NCBI RefSeq assembly: GCF_003390915.1 | Contig: NZ_QMEM01000004.1 | Coordinates: 425,727-489,726, forward strand | Origin: Lewinella sp. IMCC34183 | GTDB lineage: Bacteria > Bacteroidota > Bacteroidia > Chitinophagales > Saprospiraceae | DNA length: 64,000 nt | Direction of reading: 5' to 3' | Shown here: positions 44,695 through 52,734 of the stretch, piece by piece | How positions within the stretch are numbered: the first letter of the stretch is position 1 | How the letters are laid out: the number at the start of each line of letters is the position of its first letter | Made by a program: the position numbers and the translations under genes | The notes under the pieces: model-generated | Databases searched by the model: none | Seen by the model: the letters and a program-made list of their open reading frames with translations, nothing else | Told to the model about the DNA's origin: nothing

Positions 44695-47600
44695 ATGAAC
44701 GGAGCCTTACGCGCCGCCTGGAAAAACCTGAGTGCCACCGACCGCGACGTAGCTACGGCGATGAGTATAGTGTATGAGGAACGCTCCGTCCTCGACCTGT
44801 CCCGCCTGCTAAACAAGATCGGTATGCCACCCCCGCCCGGGGAGTCCCGGTTTACCCACGCCGACACCGAATCCATCGTCCACCGCCTGCACGAGCAGGA
44901 CATCCTCGTCAAGCAGAGTGACCACGGCTGGCGCATCAACCCCGTCTTCAGCGAGGCCATCATGCGGCAGGCCAGCCGGCGGCCGGACTTCACGATGCAG
45001 ATCAACGAGATCCGCCGGGAACTCCCCTACAAGACCTACTGGCAGCCCAGCAGTCCCCACGCCCTCATGCGGGAGATCCGCATGGCCTTTTACCTGCAGA
45101 ACGAAGCCGGTTTCGACCGCCTGCAGCGGGAAACCGAGAATTTCTACCCCGACCAGGCGCGTACCGGCGTCTTCATCGATCCCCTCTTCGCGGAATTCGA
45201 CCCCCGCTGGGTGGAGAACCTCCTGCCCGCCTGGCAGGAGATCAACCTGCGCAACGCCTTCCGCCGCGCGCTGGTCCGCATGGACCCCCTGGACCCCCTC
45301 ATCGAGTTCCTGGAACAGCACGAGAACATCCGCGAGCCCGACGCCGGGCCGTTGCGGGAATTGCTCGCCGAGGCCTTCGTACTACAGGGGGCCTGGAGTC
45401 GCCTGCAGCTGTGGGCCGACCTGGAAACCACGGAGTGGCGCAGCAGTGCCAACCACCTGATCTACCACGTACTGCGCGACGAGGACGACATCGCGGCGGA
45501 CCTGATCGAGGACGTCCGCAAGGGCTACCGCCGGGAGTACGAAAACAAGTATCCCGCCCACCTGGCCGGCTACCTCTACCTGCTCTCCCTGCTGCGCAAC
45601 GGCGGCGTGAAGAGCGCCGAGATCATCGGTCACCACCTCGATAACCTGGACCCGGTGCAGAACCTCCGGCTGGGGGGGACCTACCTCGTCTTCAAGGCCC
45701 TGCACGCTTACCTGCGCAACGACGAGGAGGCCCAGGCGGTGGCGCAACAGGGACTGGACCATATGGAGGCCAACGCCTTCGCCCGGACTTTCCACGCCCT
45801 GTTCCGGCTATGGACCGACAGCAGCACCAAGGATCCGTCCACGGCCTACATCCGGGAATTGGAGGAACTGCGCGAACGGGCCCAGGATACCGGCTACCAG
45901 TGGGTCGAAATGGAGATCACCCGCGTCCTCTCGCTGCGGCACCACGAGCAGGAGGCCCGCGAGGCCTACGCCAGCCGTGCCCAACAACTCAGCGACCAGC
46001 TGCGCATCTACTCCCTGGCCGACGCCATGCCGCGCATTGAGCCGTGGGAACGCGCCCTGGAAGTATTGGTGGGCATGGGCAGCCCCGACCGGAGCAACGA
46101 CAAACGCAGCAAGAAAACGGGCCGCTTCGTGTGGTTCGTGGACTTCGAAAAGCGCGAGCTCGAACCCCGCGAGCAAACCCTAAGCAAGGGTGGAAACTGG
46201 TCGAAAGGCCGAAAAGTGGCGCTAAAACGGGTAAAACAGGGTGATGTAGAGGGGATGACCCCCCAGGACGTCTCGGTAGCCAAGGCCATCGAGGAGGACT
46301 ACAGCCGCTACCACCCCAACGGGAGCTTCACCATCAACTACGAGGAGGCCTTGCTGGCACTGGTGGGGCACCCCCACCTCTACCTGAGCAAGAACTCGGC
46401 CATCGGCGTGGAGCTGGTGCGCCGCAATCCGCAACTGCTGATCGAGGAAACGAACAACCGCCTGCACCTGCGCTTTGCCCAGGACTTTACGGGTACCGGC
46501 GTGCAGGTGGTGAAGGAGACCCCCACCCGCTACCAGGTGATCGAGGTGAACGACGGCCACAACCAGATCCACCGGCAGATCGGCGACGGACTGGAGATTC
46601 CCAAACGCGCCCGCCACCGCCTCTTGGAGGTGGCCCGTAACCTGAGCAAGTTCACCGAGGTACAGAACACCCTGACGGGCGTCATCGACGACCTCGACGA
46701 AACGAAGGCCGACTCGCGCACCTACGTGCACCTGCTGCCGGTTGGCGAAACCTTCAAGGTGGAGTTCTTCGTGCGCCCACTGCCGGAGGAGGACCAGTAT
46801 TTCAAGCCCGGCCGCGGCCGCAACAAGGTCATCAGCGACATCGACGGCTACCGCCGCCTCGCCGAGCGCGACCTCGCCCGCGAGATCGAACGGGCCGAAG
46901 GCGTGATCCTGGACTGCCCCACCCTGCAGAAGATCGTGCACCGCGACTACGAGTGGCAGGTCGACGAGGTGGAGGACTGCCTCAATATCCTGCTGGAGCT
47001 GCAGCCGCTGCGTGCCCTGGACCGCATCATCCTGGAGCACCCGCGGGGCGAGAAGATCAAGCTGATCGGCAGCGTGGACTTCGGCGACCTCAGTCTGGGC
47101 GTGAAGGAAGCGGCCGGCTGGTTTGACGTGGAGGGCACCCTGAGCGTCGACGACAACCAGGTGCTGAGCTTCCGCGACCTCATCGAGAAGGTGAGCCAGA
47201 ACGAGCAGAGCAACTTCATCCAGCTCAGCGAGGGGCAGTACGTGGCCCTGACCGAGCAACTGCGCCGCAAGCTCCGCGAAATGGAGGGGCTGATGAACGA
47301 GAAATCCGGAAATCTACAACTGCACCCCCTGGCGACGGGCATCCTGGACGACGTAGCCGACCAGCTTGGGGCCTTCGAGGCCGACATCGCCTGGCGGGAG
47401 AGCCTGCAGCGCATCCAAAGCGTGAACCATACCATGGCGCGGGTACCCTCCACCTTCCGGGCGGAGCTGCGGCCGTACCAGCTGGACGGTTTCCGCTGGC
47501 TGATGCGACTCGCCGAATGGGGCGTAGGTGCGTGTCTGGCCGACGATATGGGCCTGGGTAAGACCATTCAGGCCCTGGCGATGCTGCAGGCCCGTGCCGA

Positions 47601-48831
47601 GGACGGACCGGCCCTCGTGATCGCTCCCGCCTCCGTAACCCGCAACTGGATGCGGGAGGCGGCCCGCTTCGCCCCTACCCTGAATCCGATCCTGCTCGTG
47701 GGCAGCGACCGGCAGGAGATCATCGACAACGTGGGGCCCTACGACCTGCTGATCGTGAGCTACGGCCTGCTGCCCTTCGAGGGGGAAGCGCTGGCCGGGA
47801 AGCACTTCGGGACCATCGTCCTGGATGAGGCGCAGGCCATCAAGAACCGGGGCACCAAGCGGAGTCAGATCGCGATGCAGCTGAAGGCCGACTTCCGCGT
47901 GGCGACCACCGGTACCCCGATCGAGAACCACCTGGGCGAACTCTGGAACCTGTTCACCTTCCTGAATCCGGGCCTTCTGGGCACCTTCCAGCGCTTCAAT
48001 GAGAAGTATACCATACCGATCACCCGCAACAGCGACAACGAGCGCCGGCAGCAATTGCGGCGGCTGATCCAGCCGTTCATCCTGCGGCGCCGGAAAGAAG
48101 AAGTACTGGAGGAACTGCCGCCGAAGACGGAGATCACGCTCACCGTGGAGCTCTCGCCCCCGGAGCGTGCCTTCTACGAGGCCCTGCGTCAACACGCCCT
48201 GGAGAGTATCGACGACAGCGAGGGACCGAACCGCCGCTTCCAGATCCTGGCCGAGCTGATGAAGCTGCGGCAGGCCGCCTGCCACCCTAAACTCGTGAAC
48301 CCGGACGTCGACATCTCCAGCAGCAAACTGGAGTTGTTGGCCGAAACGGTACAGGAATTGCGGGAGGGAGGACACAAGGCCCTGATCTTCAGTCAGTTCG
48401 TGCGCCACCTGAAGATTGTCGAGCAGTGGGCGATCGAAAACGACGTACCCTACCAGTACCTGGACGGCAGCACGCCCGGTCCGAAGCGCGACGAGGCCGT
48501 ACAGGCCTTCCAGCGGGGCGAGGGCGATATCTTCCTCATCAGCCTGAAGGCCGGGGGCACCGGACTGACCCTGACCGCCGCCGACTACGTACTGCACCTG
48601 GACCCCTGGTGGAACCCCGCCGTGGAGGATCAGGCCAGCGACCGCGCCCACCGGATCGGGCAGCAGCGCCCCGTGACGGTGTACCGGCTCGTGTCCGAGA
48701 ACACCATTGAGGAAAAAATCGTCAAATTACACGCCGAAAAGCGCGACCTGGCCGACAGCCTGCTCGCCGGAACCGAACAGAGCGGCAGCCTCAGCGCCGA
48801 TGACCTACTAGACCTGATCAAGCATGGATAA
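44695..48831 (+). CDS. SNF2/RapA-type DEAD-box helicase
   Basis: This 1378-residue protein has a long N-terminal region of unknown fold (residues 1-920) and then the SNF2 ATPase: QLDGFRWLMRLAEWGVGACLADDMGLGKT (Walker A), IVLDEAQAIKN (Walker B), VATTGTPIENHLGELWNL (motif III) and, in the second RecA domain, ISLKAGGTGLTLTAADYVLHLDPWWNPAVE and RAHRIGQQRPV. It probably translocates on double-stranded DNA, as RapA does to recycle RNA polymerase. The 3' end overlaps the next start by eight bases. Confidence 0.92.
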   Translation: MNGALRAAWKNLSATDRDVATAMSIVYEERSVLDLSRLLNKIGMPPPPGESRFTHADTESIVHRLHEQDILVKQSDHGWRINPVFSEAIMRQASRRPDFTMQINEIRRELPYKTYWQPSSPHALMREIRMAFYLQNEAGFDRLQRETENFYPDQARTGVFIDPLFAEFDPRWVENLLPAWQEINLRNAFRRALVRMDPLDPLIEFLEQHENIREPDAGPLRELLAEAFVLQGAWSRLQLWADLETTEWRSSANHLIYHVLRDEDDIAADLIEDVRKGYRREYENKYPAHLAGYLYLLSLLRNGGVKSAEIIGHHLDNLDPVQNLRLGGTYLVFKALHAYLRNDEEAQAVAQQGLDHMEANAFARTFHALFRLWTDSSTKDPSTAYIRELEELRERAQDTGYQWVEMEITRVLSLRHHEQEAREAYASRAQQLSDQLRIYSLADAMPRIEPWERALEVLVGMGSPDRSNDKRSKKTGRFVWFVDFEKRELEPREQTLSKGGNWSKGRKVALKRVKQGDVEGMTPQDVSVAKAIEEDYSRYHPNGSFTINYEEALLALVGHPHLYLSKNSAIGVELVRRNPQLLIEETNNRLHLRFAQDFTGTGVQVVKETPTRYQVIEVNDGHNQIHRQIGDGLEIPKRARHRLLEVARNLSKFTEVQNTLTGVIDDLDETKADSRTYVHLLPVGETFKVEFFVRPLPEEDQYFKPGRGRNKVISDIDGYRRLAERDLAREIERAEGVILDCPTLQKIVHRDYEWQVDEVEDCLNILLELQPLRALDRIILEHPRGEKIKLIGSVDFGDLSLGVKEAAGWFDVEGTLSVDDNQVLSFRDLIEKVSQNEQSNFIQLSEGQYVALTEQLRRKLREMEGLMNEKSGNLQLHPLATGILDDVADQLGAFEADIAWRESLQRIQSVNHTMARVPSTFRAELRPYQLDGFRWLMRLAEWGVGACLADDMGLGKTIQALAMLQARAEDGPALVIAPASVTRNWMREAARFAPTLNPILLVGSDRQEIIDNVGPYDLLIVSYGLLPFEGEALAGKHFGTIVLDEAQAIKNRGTKRSQIAMQLKADFRVATTGTPIENHLGELWNLFTFLNPGLLGTFQRFNEKYTIPITRNSDNERRQQLRRLIQPFILRRRKEEVLEELPPKTEITLTVELSPPERAFYEALRQHALESIDDSEGPNRRFQILAELMKLRQAACHPKLVNPDVDISSSKLELLAETVQELREGGHKALIFSQFVRHLKIVEQWAIENDVPYQYLDGSTPGPKRDEAVQAFQRGEGDIFLISLKAGGTGLTLTAADYVLHLDPWWNPAVEDQASDRAHRIGQQRPVTVYRLVSENTIEEKIVKLHAEKRDLADSLLAGTEQSGSLSADDLLDLIKHG

Positions 48832-49570
48832 CCCGAACCTTCCCCCCAAACTCCACGTACACGCCACCGGCGAGGCCGTCGCCCGCGCGTTCGCCGACCA
48901 CCTGGTGGAAAAGCTCGACGCGCAGGGGGAAGGCCCGCTGTTCTGGGCGCTCTCGGGCGGCTCTACCCCGAAACTCCTCTTCAAACTGCTGGCGGAGGAG
49001 TACCGGGAAAAGATTGACTGGAGCCGTCTTCACTTCTTCTGGGGCGACGAACGCCTGGTACCCTACGACGACCCCGAGAGCAACTACGGCGAGGTGAAGA
49101 GCCTGCTGTTCGATCACGTGCCCGTGGTCGAGGAACAGATCCACCCCGTGCCCGTGGACTTAGCGCCGGAAGCGGCCGCCGAGGCTTACGGGGCCACCAT
49201 AGCCGAACTCCTGCCGCAGAACTCGGACGGCATGCCCATCTTCGACATCAATATGCTGGGCATGGGGGGCGACGGCCACACCGCCTCCATCTTCCCCGAC
49301 CAGATGGACCTGCTGCACGACGACCGCATCTGCGCCGTGGCGAAGCACCCCGAGAGCGGGCAACTGCGGGTGACCCTCACCGGCCCCGTCATCAATGCCT
49401 CCGACGAGGTCGACTTTCTGGTGACGGGCAGCTCCAAGACCATCCGGGTCTCCCAGATCCTGAACAATACGCCACTGGCCGAGCAATTTCCCGCCGCCCA
49501 CATCCGCCCGTCGTCCGGCAACCTGCACTGGTTCCTCGACAATGCCGCGGCGAGCGACGTGGGATACTAG
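48824..49570 (+). CDS. pgl: 6-phosphogluconolactonase
   Basis: The 248-residue enzyme hydrolyses 6-phosphogluconolactone in the oxidative pentose phosphate pathway. Motifs are WALSGGSTPKLLFKLL, FFWGDERLVPYDDPESNYGE and GMGGDGHTASIFP, typical of the SugarP isomerase-like 6PGL family. Its start overlaps the helicase 3' end by eight bases in another frame. Confidence 0.93.
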   Translation: MDNPNLPPKLHVHATGEAVARAFADHLVEKLDAQGEGPLFWALSGGSTPKLLFKLLAEEYREKIDWSRLHFFWGDERLVPYDDPESNYGEVKSLLFDHVPVVEEQIHPVPVDLAPEAAAEAYGATIAELLPQNSDGMPIFDINMLGMGGDGHTASIFPDQMDLLHDDRICAVAKHPESGQLRVTLTGPVINASDEVDFLVTGSSKTIRVSQILNNTPLAEQFPAAHIRPSSGNLHWFLDNAAASDVGY

Positions 49571-49608
49571 CAAACAAGGGGTTATAAATTAGGATAATTT
49601 TAAATTTA

Positions 49609-49623
49609 GTGAATCCAATTCAC
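49609..49623. promoter_or_regulatory. Short palindrome upstream of the exported lipoprotein gene
   Basis: GTGAAT-CCA-ATTCAC is a perfect dyad 41 bases before the lipoprotein ATG, just after an AT-rich stretch (49582-49608) with a TAAATTTA -7-like match. It could be an operator of a dimeric regulator. Confidence 0.35.
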
Positions 49624-49664
49624 GTCGTGTCTACGTAGGTAGGAATACAATTACCAACCACGAC

Positions 49665-50249
49665 ATGAACAGAACACTGAAATTCTTTCCCCTTATTGCC
49701 CTCCTGCTGGCCTTCACCGCCTGCGAAAAGGAGAGCTACTCCGTGCCCGCCGAAGAATCCGTCCAGTCCATGGACGCTACCCTCACCGGCGACGCCCACA
49801 AGCTCAAGGACCGCTACGTGGCCAACCTTGACATGCTCAACATGTCCGGCGTCAGCGGCATGGCCACCATCACCCTCGAAGACGGCATGATGACCGTCCA
49901 CATCGAGGCTTCCGGTATGGTGCCCAACGTGGCCCACGTCCAGCACATCCACGGCTTCCCCGACAGCCCCCGCGCCGCTACCTGTCCGCCCCCCTCGGCC
50001 GATACCGACGGTGACGGCATGATCTCCGTACCGGAGGGTGCCCCCTTCTACGGTGCCATCCTGCTGCCCCTCACGGAATTCCCCGTGGCCGACGCAAACG
50101 GTAACATCGACTACACCAAAACCTTCGAGTACACCAGCGACCTCGGCCAGCTGCAGAAGCGCGAGATCGTACTGCACGGCGGCAACTTCATGGGCGAATA
50201 CCTGCCCAGCATGCCCGTCGCCTGTGGCAAGATCCAGGTGAAGAAGTAA
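49665..50249 (+). CDS. Exported lipoprotein, CHRD/superoxide-dismutase-like
   Basis: The 194-residue protein has a lipoprotein signal (LIALLLAFTAC) and a beta-rich body with a MATITLEDGMMTVHIEA strand pair and the VQHIHGF motif seen in CHRD-like domains. A DTDGDGMISVPEG loop fits an EF-hand-type calcium site, and the paired cysteines in AATCPP and PVACGK could form a disulfide. Function is not known. The family assignment is moderate. A strong hairpin terminator follows. Confidence 0.65.
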   Translation: MNRTLKFFPLIALLLAFTACEKESYSVPAEESVQSMDATLTGDAHKLKDRYVANLDMLNMSGVSGMATITLEDGMMTVHIEASGMVPNVAHVQHIHGFPDSPRAATCPPPSADTDGDGMISVPEGAPFYGAILLPLTEFPVADANGNIDYTKTFEYTSDLGQLQKREIVLHGGNFMGEYLPSMPVACGKIQVKK

Positions 50250-50273
50250 GCTAAACCCGGACCCGACCCTACA

Positions 50274-50317
50274 CGCCGGCCGGCGGAACCCAGCGTTCCG
50301 TCGGCCGGCGTTGTTTT
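50274..50317 (+). terminator. Terminator with a sixteen-base stem after the lipoprotein gene
   Basis: The arm at 50274-50289 (starting CGCCGGCCGG) pairs with the arm at 50295-50310 over sixteen positions, with a single G-U wobble, around the loop CCAGC. The right arm is followed by ttgtttt. It overlaps the start of the next promoter. Confidence 0.85.
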
Positions 50318-50337
50318 GTACATTTCCCTTACCTTTG
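50311..50337 (+). promoter_or_regulatory. Bacteroidota-type promoter for the small membrane protein gene
   Basis: TACCTTTG at 50330-50337 fits the -7 consensus TAnnTTTG at every fixed position. An upstream TTG at 50311-50313 lies 16 bases before it, close to the expected -33 spacing. The gene starts 20 bases downstream. This is the best-formed promoter of this type in the window. Confidence 0.5.
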
Positions 50338-50357
50338 CCATCCAAATTTTAGCCCCC

Positions 50358-50540
50358 ATGACCTCACGCGAAGCCGTTTCCGCCACCGATCAGCCGCACA
50401 CCACCACCAAGCGGTACTGGCTCTTCTTTCTCGTTTCGCTGGTGATCTTCTTCCTGATGCTGATCTTCATGAATCAGTGGTTCTGGGTGTCGATGCCGTT
50501 CATGCTGACCTTTTTGGTGATGGCCTTGGGGTATATGTAA
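50358..50540 (+). CDS. Small two-helix membrane protein
   Basis: A 60-residue protein with a polar N-terminal tail and two hydrophobic helices (YWLFFLVSLVIFFLMLIFM and VSMPFMLTFLVMALG). No family was recognised. The good promoter directly upstream and the clean two-helix layout suggest it is real rather than a chance frame. Confidence 0.6.
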   Translation: MTSREAVSATDQPHTTTKRYWLFFLVSLVIFFLMLIFMNQWFWVSMPFMLTFLVMALGYM

Positions 50541-50547
50541 TCATTCG

Positions 50548-50764
50548 CCGCGGATTACGCAGAGGGTATTCGCGGAGTTAGCGCGGAATTATTCGCCTGC
50601 GACAGGATGATACAACCACTCCGGGTTGAGCAGGAAAAGGCGCACGGTGGCAATTTCCCCTGCGCGGAATGGCTCTTTACCAGGATCTAGACGGTTCAGC
50701 TTTACTTACCACATGTGAAGGCACTTCGCGTCAACTCCGCGAAACGCCTCCGCGTAATCCGCGG
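50548..50764. repeat. MITE-like element with long imperfect terminal inverted repeats
   Basis: The left arm (50548-50579, starting ccgcggattacgc) matches the reverse complement of the right arm (50733-50764) at 28 of 32 positions. The two enclose 153 bases without a gene. The element fills the gap between the small membrane protein gene and rsmG exactly. It may be a miniature mobile element or a long RNA stem. The right arm carries the ctccgcg core that recurs in the array at 52259-52541. Confidence 0.65.
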
Positions 50765-50770
50765 TGAAAC

Positions 50771-51397
50771 TCAGTACTGCAGGTACATCACCTCCTTCTC
50801 CGCGAAGAACTCCTCCGCGAACCACTTATCGATCGGGTACTCTTCCACGTAGGCACCCTTGGGCAGCGTGGCGAGTTCGTCTTTCAGTCCCCTACCCTTC
50901 AGGGCCAGGATTCCGTTGGGCAGTCCGTGGCGCTGCTTATCGGCGATGAGGCGCAGGCTCCAGGCGGCCAGCTGGTCGATTTTGGCGACGGCGCGGGTGA
51001 CCACGAAGTCGTAGGCGGGGCGCTTCAGTTCCTCGGCCCGCTTTTGCTCGGCGCGGCAGTTGGTCAGTCCGAGGGCGGAGATCACTTCCTGGCATACGCG
51101 GATCTTCTTGGCGGTACCGTCGATGAGGTGAAAATTGGCTTCCGGGAACATGATGGCCAGTGGTATGCCAGGAAAGCCGCCGCCCGTACCCAGATCCAGC
51201 ACCTGCGTTCCCGCCCGAAACTGTACCACTTTAGCGATAGCCAGGGAGTGCAGCACGTGGTGCACGTAGAGGTTGTCGATGTCCTTGCGGCTGATGACGT
51301 TGATCTTGGCGTTCCAGTCGCGGTAGAGGTCATCCAGCGCCGCGAATCGCTCGCGTTGCTGCTCCGTCAGGTCCGGGAAGTACTCGGTAATGATCAT
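50771..51397 (-). CDS. rsmG: 16S rRNA (guanine(527)-N7)-methyltransferase RsmG
   Basis: The 208-residue enzyme methylates G527 of 16S rRNA. It opens with a helical segment and then has the AdoMet-binding motif VLDLGTGGGFPGIPLA, preceded by NVISRKDIDNLYVHHVLHSL, the RsmG signature. The later DFVVTRAVAKIDQLA segment is also typical. The gene (also called gidB) is often near replication origins, in line with the candidate oriC and parS in this window. Confidence 0.95.
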   Translation of the reverse strand: MIITEYFPDLTEQQRERFAALDDLYRDWNAKINVISRKDIDNLYVHHVLHSLAIAKVVQFRAGTQVLDLGTGGGFPGIPLAIMFPEANFHLIDGTAKKIRVCQEVISALGLTNCRAEQKRAEELKRPAYDFVVTRAVAKIDQLAAWSLRLIADKQRHGLPNGILALKGRGLKDELATLPKGAYVEEYPIDKWFAEEFFAEKEVMYLQY

Positions 51398-51405
51398 AGT
51401 GAATT

Positions 51406-51480
51406 GCTGCTTCCGGCAGCGAAGTTAGAAGCTGTCTCCGACAGCGCAGTAAAACGCTGTTTCCGGCAGCGCGGTGAGAC
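51406..51480. repeat. Three tandem 25-base units, each with its own hairpin
   Basis: Three units of exactly 25 bases (51406-51430, 51431-51455, 51456-51480) each start gctg, have a ccg core and then cagcg. Each contains a GCTGC-TTCCG-GCAGC type stem-loop, and the substitutions between units keep the pairing (GCTGT/ACAGC in unit 2). The array lies between the pseudouridine synthase stop and the rsmG start, so it is transcribed between two co-directional genes. Confidence 0.65.
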
Positions 51481-51484
51481 GGGC

Positions 51485-52180
51485 CTACAACCCCCCAATA
51501 ACCTCCCCGAACGCCTCCCAAACCGCCTCCTCCGGCACCGGGGCCCGCAGTTCCACCCGTTGCCCGCTCACGGGGTGGTCGAAGGCGAGCGTAAAGGCGT
51601 GGAGGTCGATGGTCTTGCTCGGATTACCGCGCTTGAAGCCGTACTTCTCGTCGCCGCGCAGGGGAGAACCGATGGCGCCGAGCTGCGCGCGGATCTGGTG
51701 CTTGCGCCCGGTGACGAGCTTCACTTCCAGCAGGTGGTAGCGGTCGCTGCTGCCGAGGTAGCGGTACTTCAGTTCGGCCCGCTTGGCGGTCTTGTCGGAG
51801 CTGTCGACGACCTCCGAGGCATTTCCCTTGCGCTCGCGGATAAAGTGCACGAGGGTGTCTTCATCCTTTTCGGGCCGCTCCCCCACTATCGCCAGGTAGG
51901 TCTTCTCGATCGTACGGTCCTTGAATTGCTCGGTGAGTGCCGTCTGGGCCGAAGGCTTCTGCCCGAACAGCACCACCCCCGACACCGGCCGGTCAAGCCG
52001 GTGGATGGGATACAGGTCATGGTGGGCGTAGGCGGCCCCGATCTGCAGTAGATTGGCACTTTTCTTGGCGTCGGGTACCGCGGCCAGTCCCGCCGGCTTA
52101 TTAAAGGCGATGAGCTGGTTGTCCTTGTAGAGGACCCAGTCGGAGGGTCGGCCGGGGAAGCGCTTGGGTTGATCTGCCAT
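51485..52180 (-). CDS. RluA family pseudouridine synthase
   Basis: This 231-residue enzyme isomerises uridine in rRNA or tRNA. The catalytic Asp is in YPIHRLDRPVSGVVLFG, and the family motif LVTGRKHQIRAQLGAIGSPLRGDEKYG follows. The S4 domain of full-length RluC/D is missing, so it is the short TruC/RluA type. I chose ATG 52180 (MADQPKRFPG) because the upstream reading frame crosses the repeat array. Confidence 0.88.
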   Translation of the reverse strand: MADQPKRFPGRPSDWVLYKDNQLIAFNKPAGLAAVPDAKKSANLLQIGAAYAHHDLYPIHRLDRPVSGVVLFGQKPSAQTALTEQFKDRTIEKTYLAIVGERPEKDEDTLVHFIRERKGNASEVVDSSDKTAKRAELKYRYLGSSDRYHLLEVKLVTGRKHQIRAQLGAIGSPLRGDEKYGFKRGNPSKTIDLHAFTLAFDHPVSGQRVELRAPVPEEAVWEAFGEVIGGL

Positions 52181-52258
52181 TGGGCGAAGGTAGGTAGATG
52201 AAGGGAAGGTAGGGGTGGTAAAGGGACTTACCCCGTAGTAGGTCAAGGTAAAAGAGGC

Positions 52259-52541
52259 TAAACGCAGAGGACGCTGAGGTATGCGCAGAGGTTCGCAAAG
52301 CGTGATTGAGCACCCCCCCTCTGCGAAACCTCTGTTCCTCTGCGGTAAATCCCCCAAGTCGCGCAGCGCCCTACCCTACTCCGTGGCACCTCAGTATTGA
52401 ACATGAAGTCGCGCAGCGACAATCACTCCCCCCTCTGCGAAACCTTAGCGTCCTCCGTTCCTCTGCGTTAAACCTCCAAAGTCGCGCAGCGACAACAACT
52501 CCCTACCCTAAGCGGTAAACCTCCAAGTAGCGCAGCGACTA
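52259..52541. repeat. Array of palindromic GTCGCGCAGCGAC and CCTCTGCG repeats
   Basis: Four copies of an AAGTCGCGCAGCGAC palindrome lie at 52356-52368 (one base different at the end), 52406-52420, 52479-52493 and 52525-52539 (one internal change). Between them are cctctgcg blocks. The block at 52259-52291 (taaacgcagaggacgctgagg) is an imperfect inverse of 52432-52472. The unit repeats at roughly 45-75 bases. The array ends at the stop codon of the DUF4834 gene. It holds no gene. Confidence 0.6.
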
Positions 52542-52709
52542 TTTCACCTCCTCATAATCCACATAATCATCATGCTCCTCCTCAGGAGTGATGTCGATCT
52601 TATCGTGTGGTTTGCGCCCGGGGCCCACTTCGGTCCGCATACGGTGGTACCACTGGTAACCGCGGTAAGCGAACCAGATCAGGGCGATGGTAAGGAGGAG
52701 ATCGAACAT
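52539..52709 (-). CDS. DUF4834 family small membrane protein
   Basis: A 56-residue protein, MFDLLLTIALIWFAYRGYQW at the N-terminus, with one membrane helix followed by a charged tail ending HDDYVDYEEVK. This matches DUF4834, a small Bacteroidota-specific protein of unknown role. The start ATG is at 52709 and the stop TAG at 52539-52541, at the edge of the repeat array. Confidence 0.7.
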   Translation of the reverse strand: MFDLLLTIALIWFAYRGYQWYHRMRTEVGPGRKPHDKIDITPEEEHDDYVDYEEVK

Positions 52710-52734
52710 GGGATAAAGGTAGGGTAAGGTAAAC

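Noticed and set aside
51240..51262. CACGTGGTGCACGT as a further parS
   Set aside because: It lies in rsmG coding sequence and lacks the TGTT and AACA flanks.
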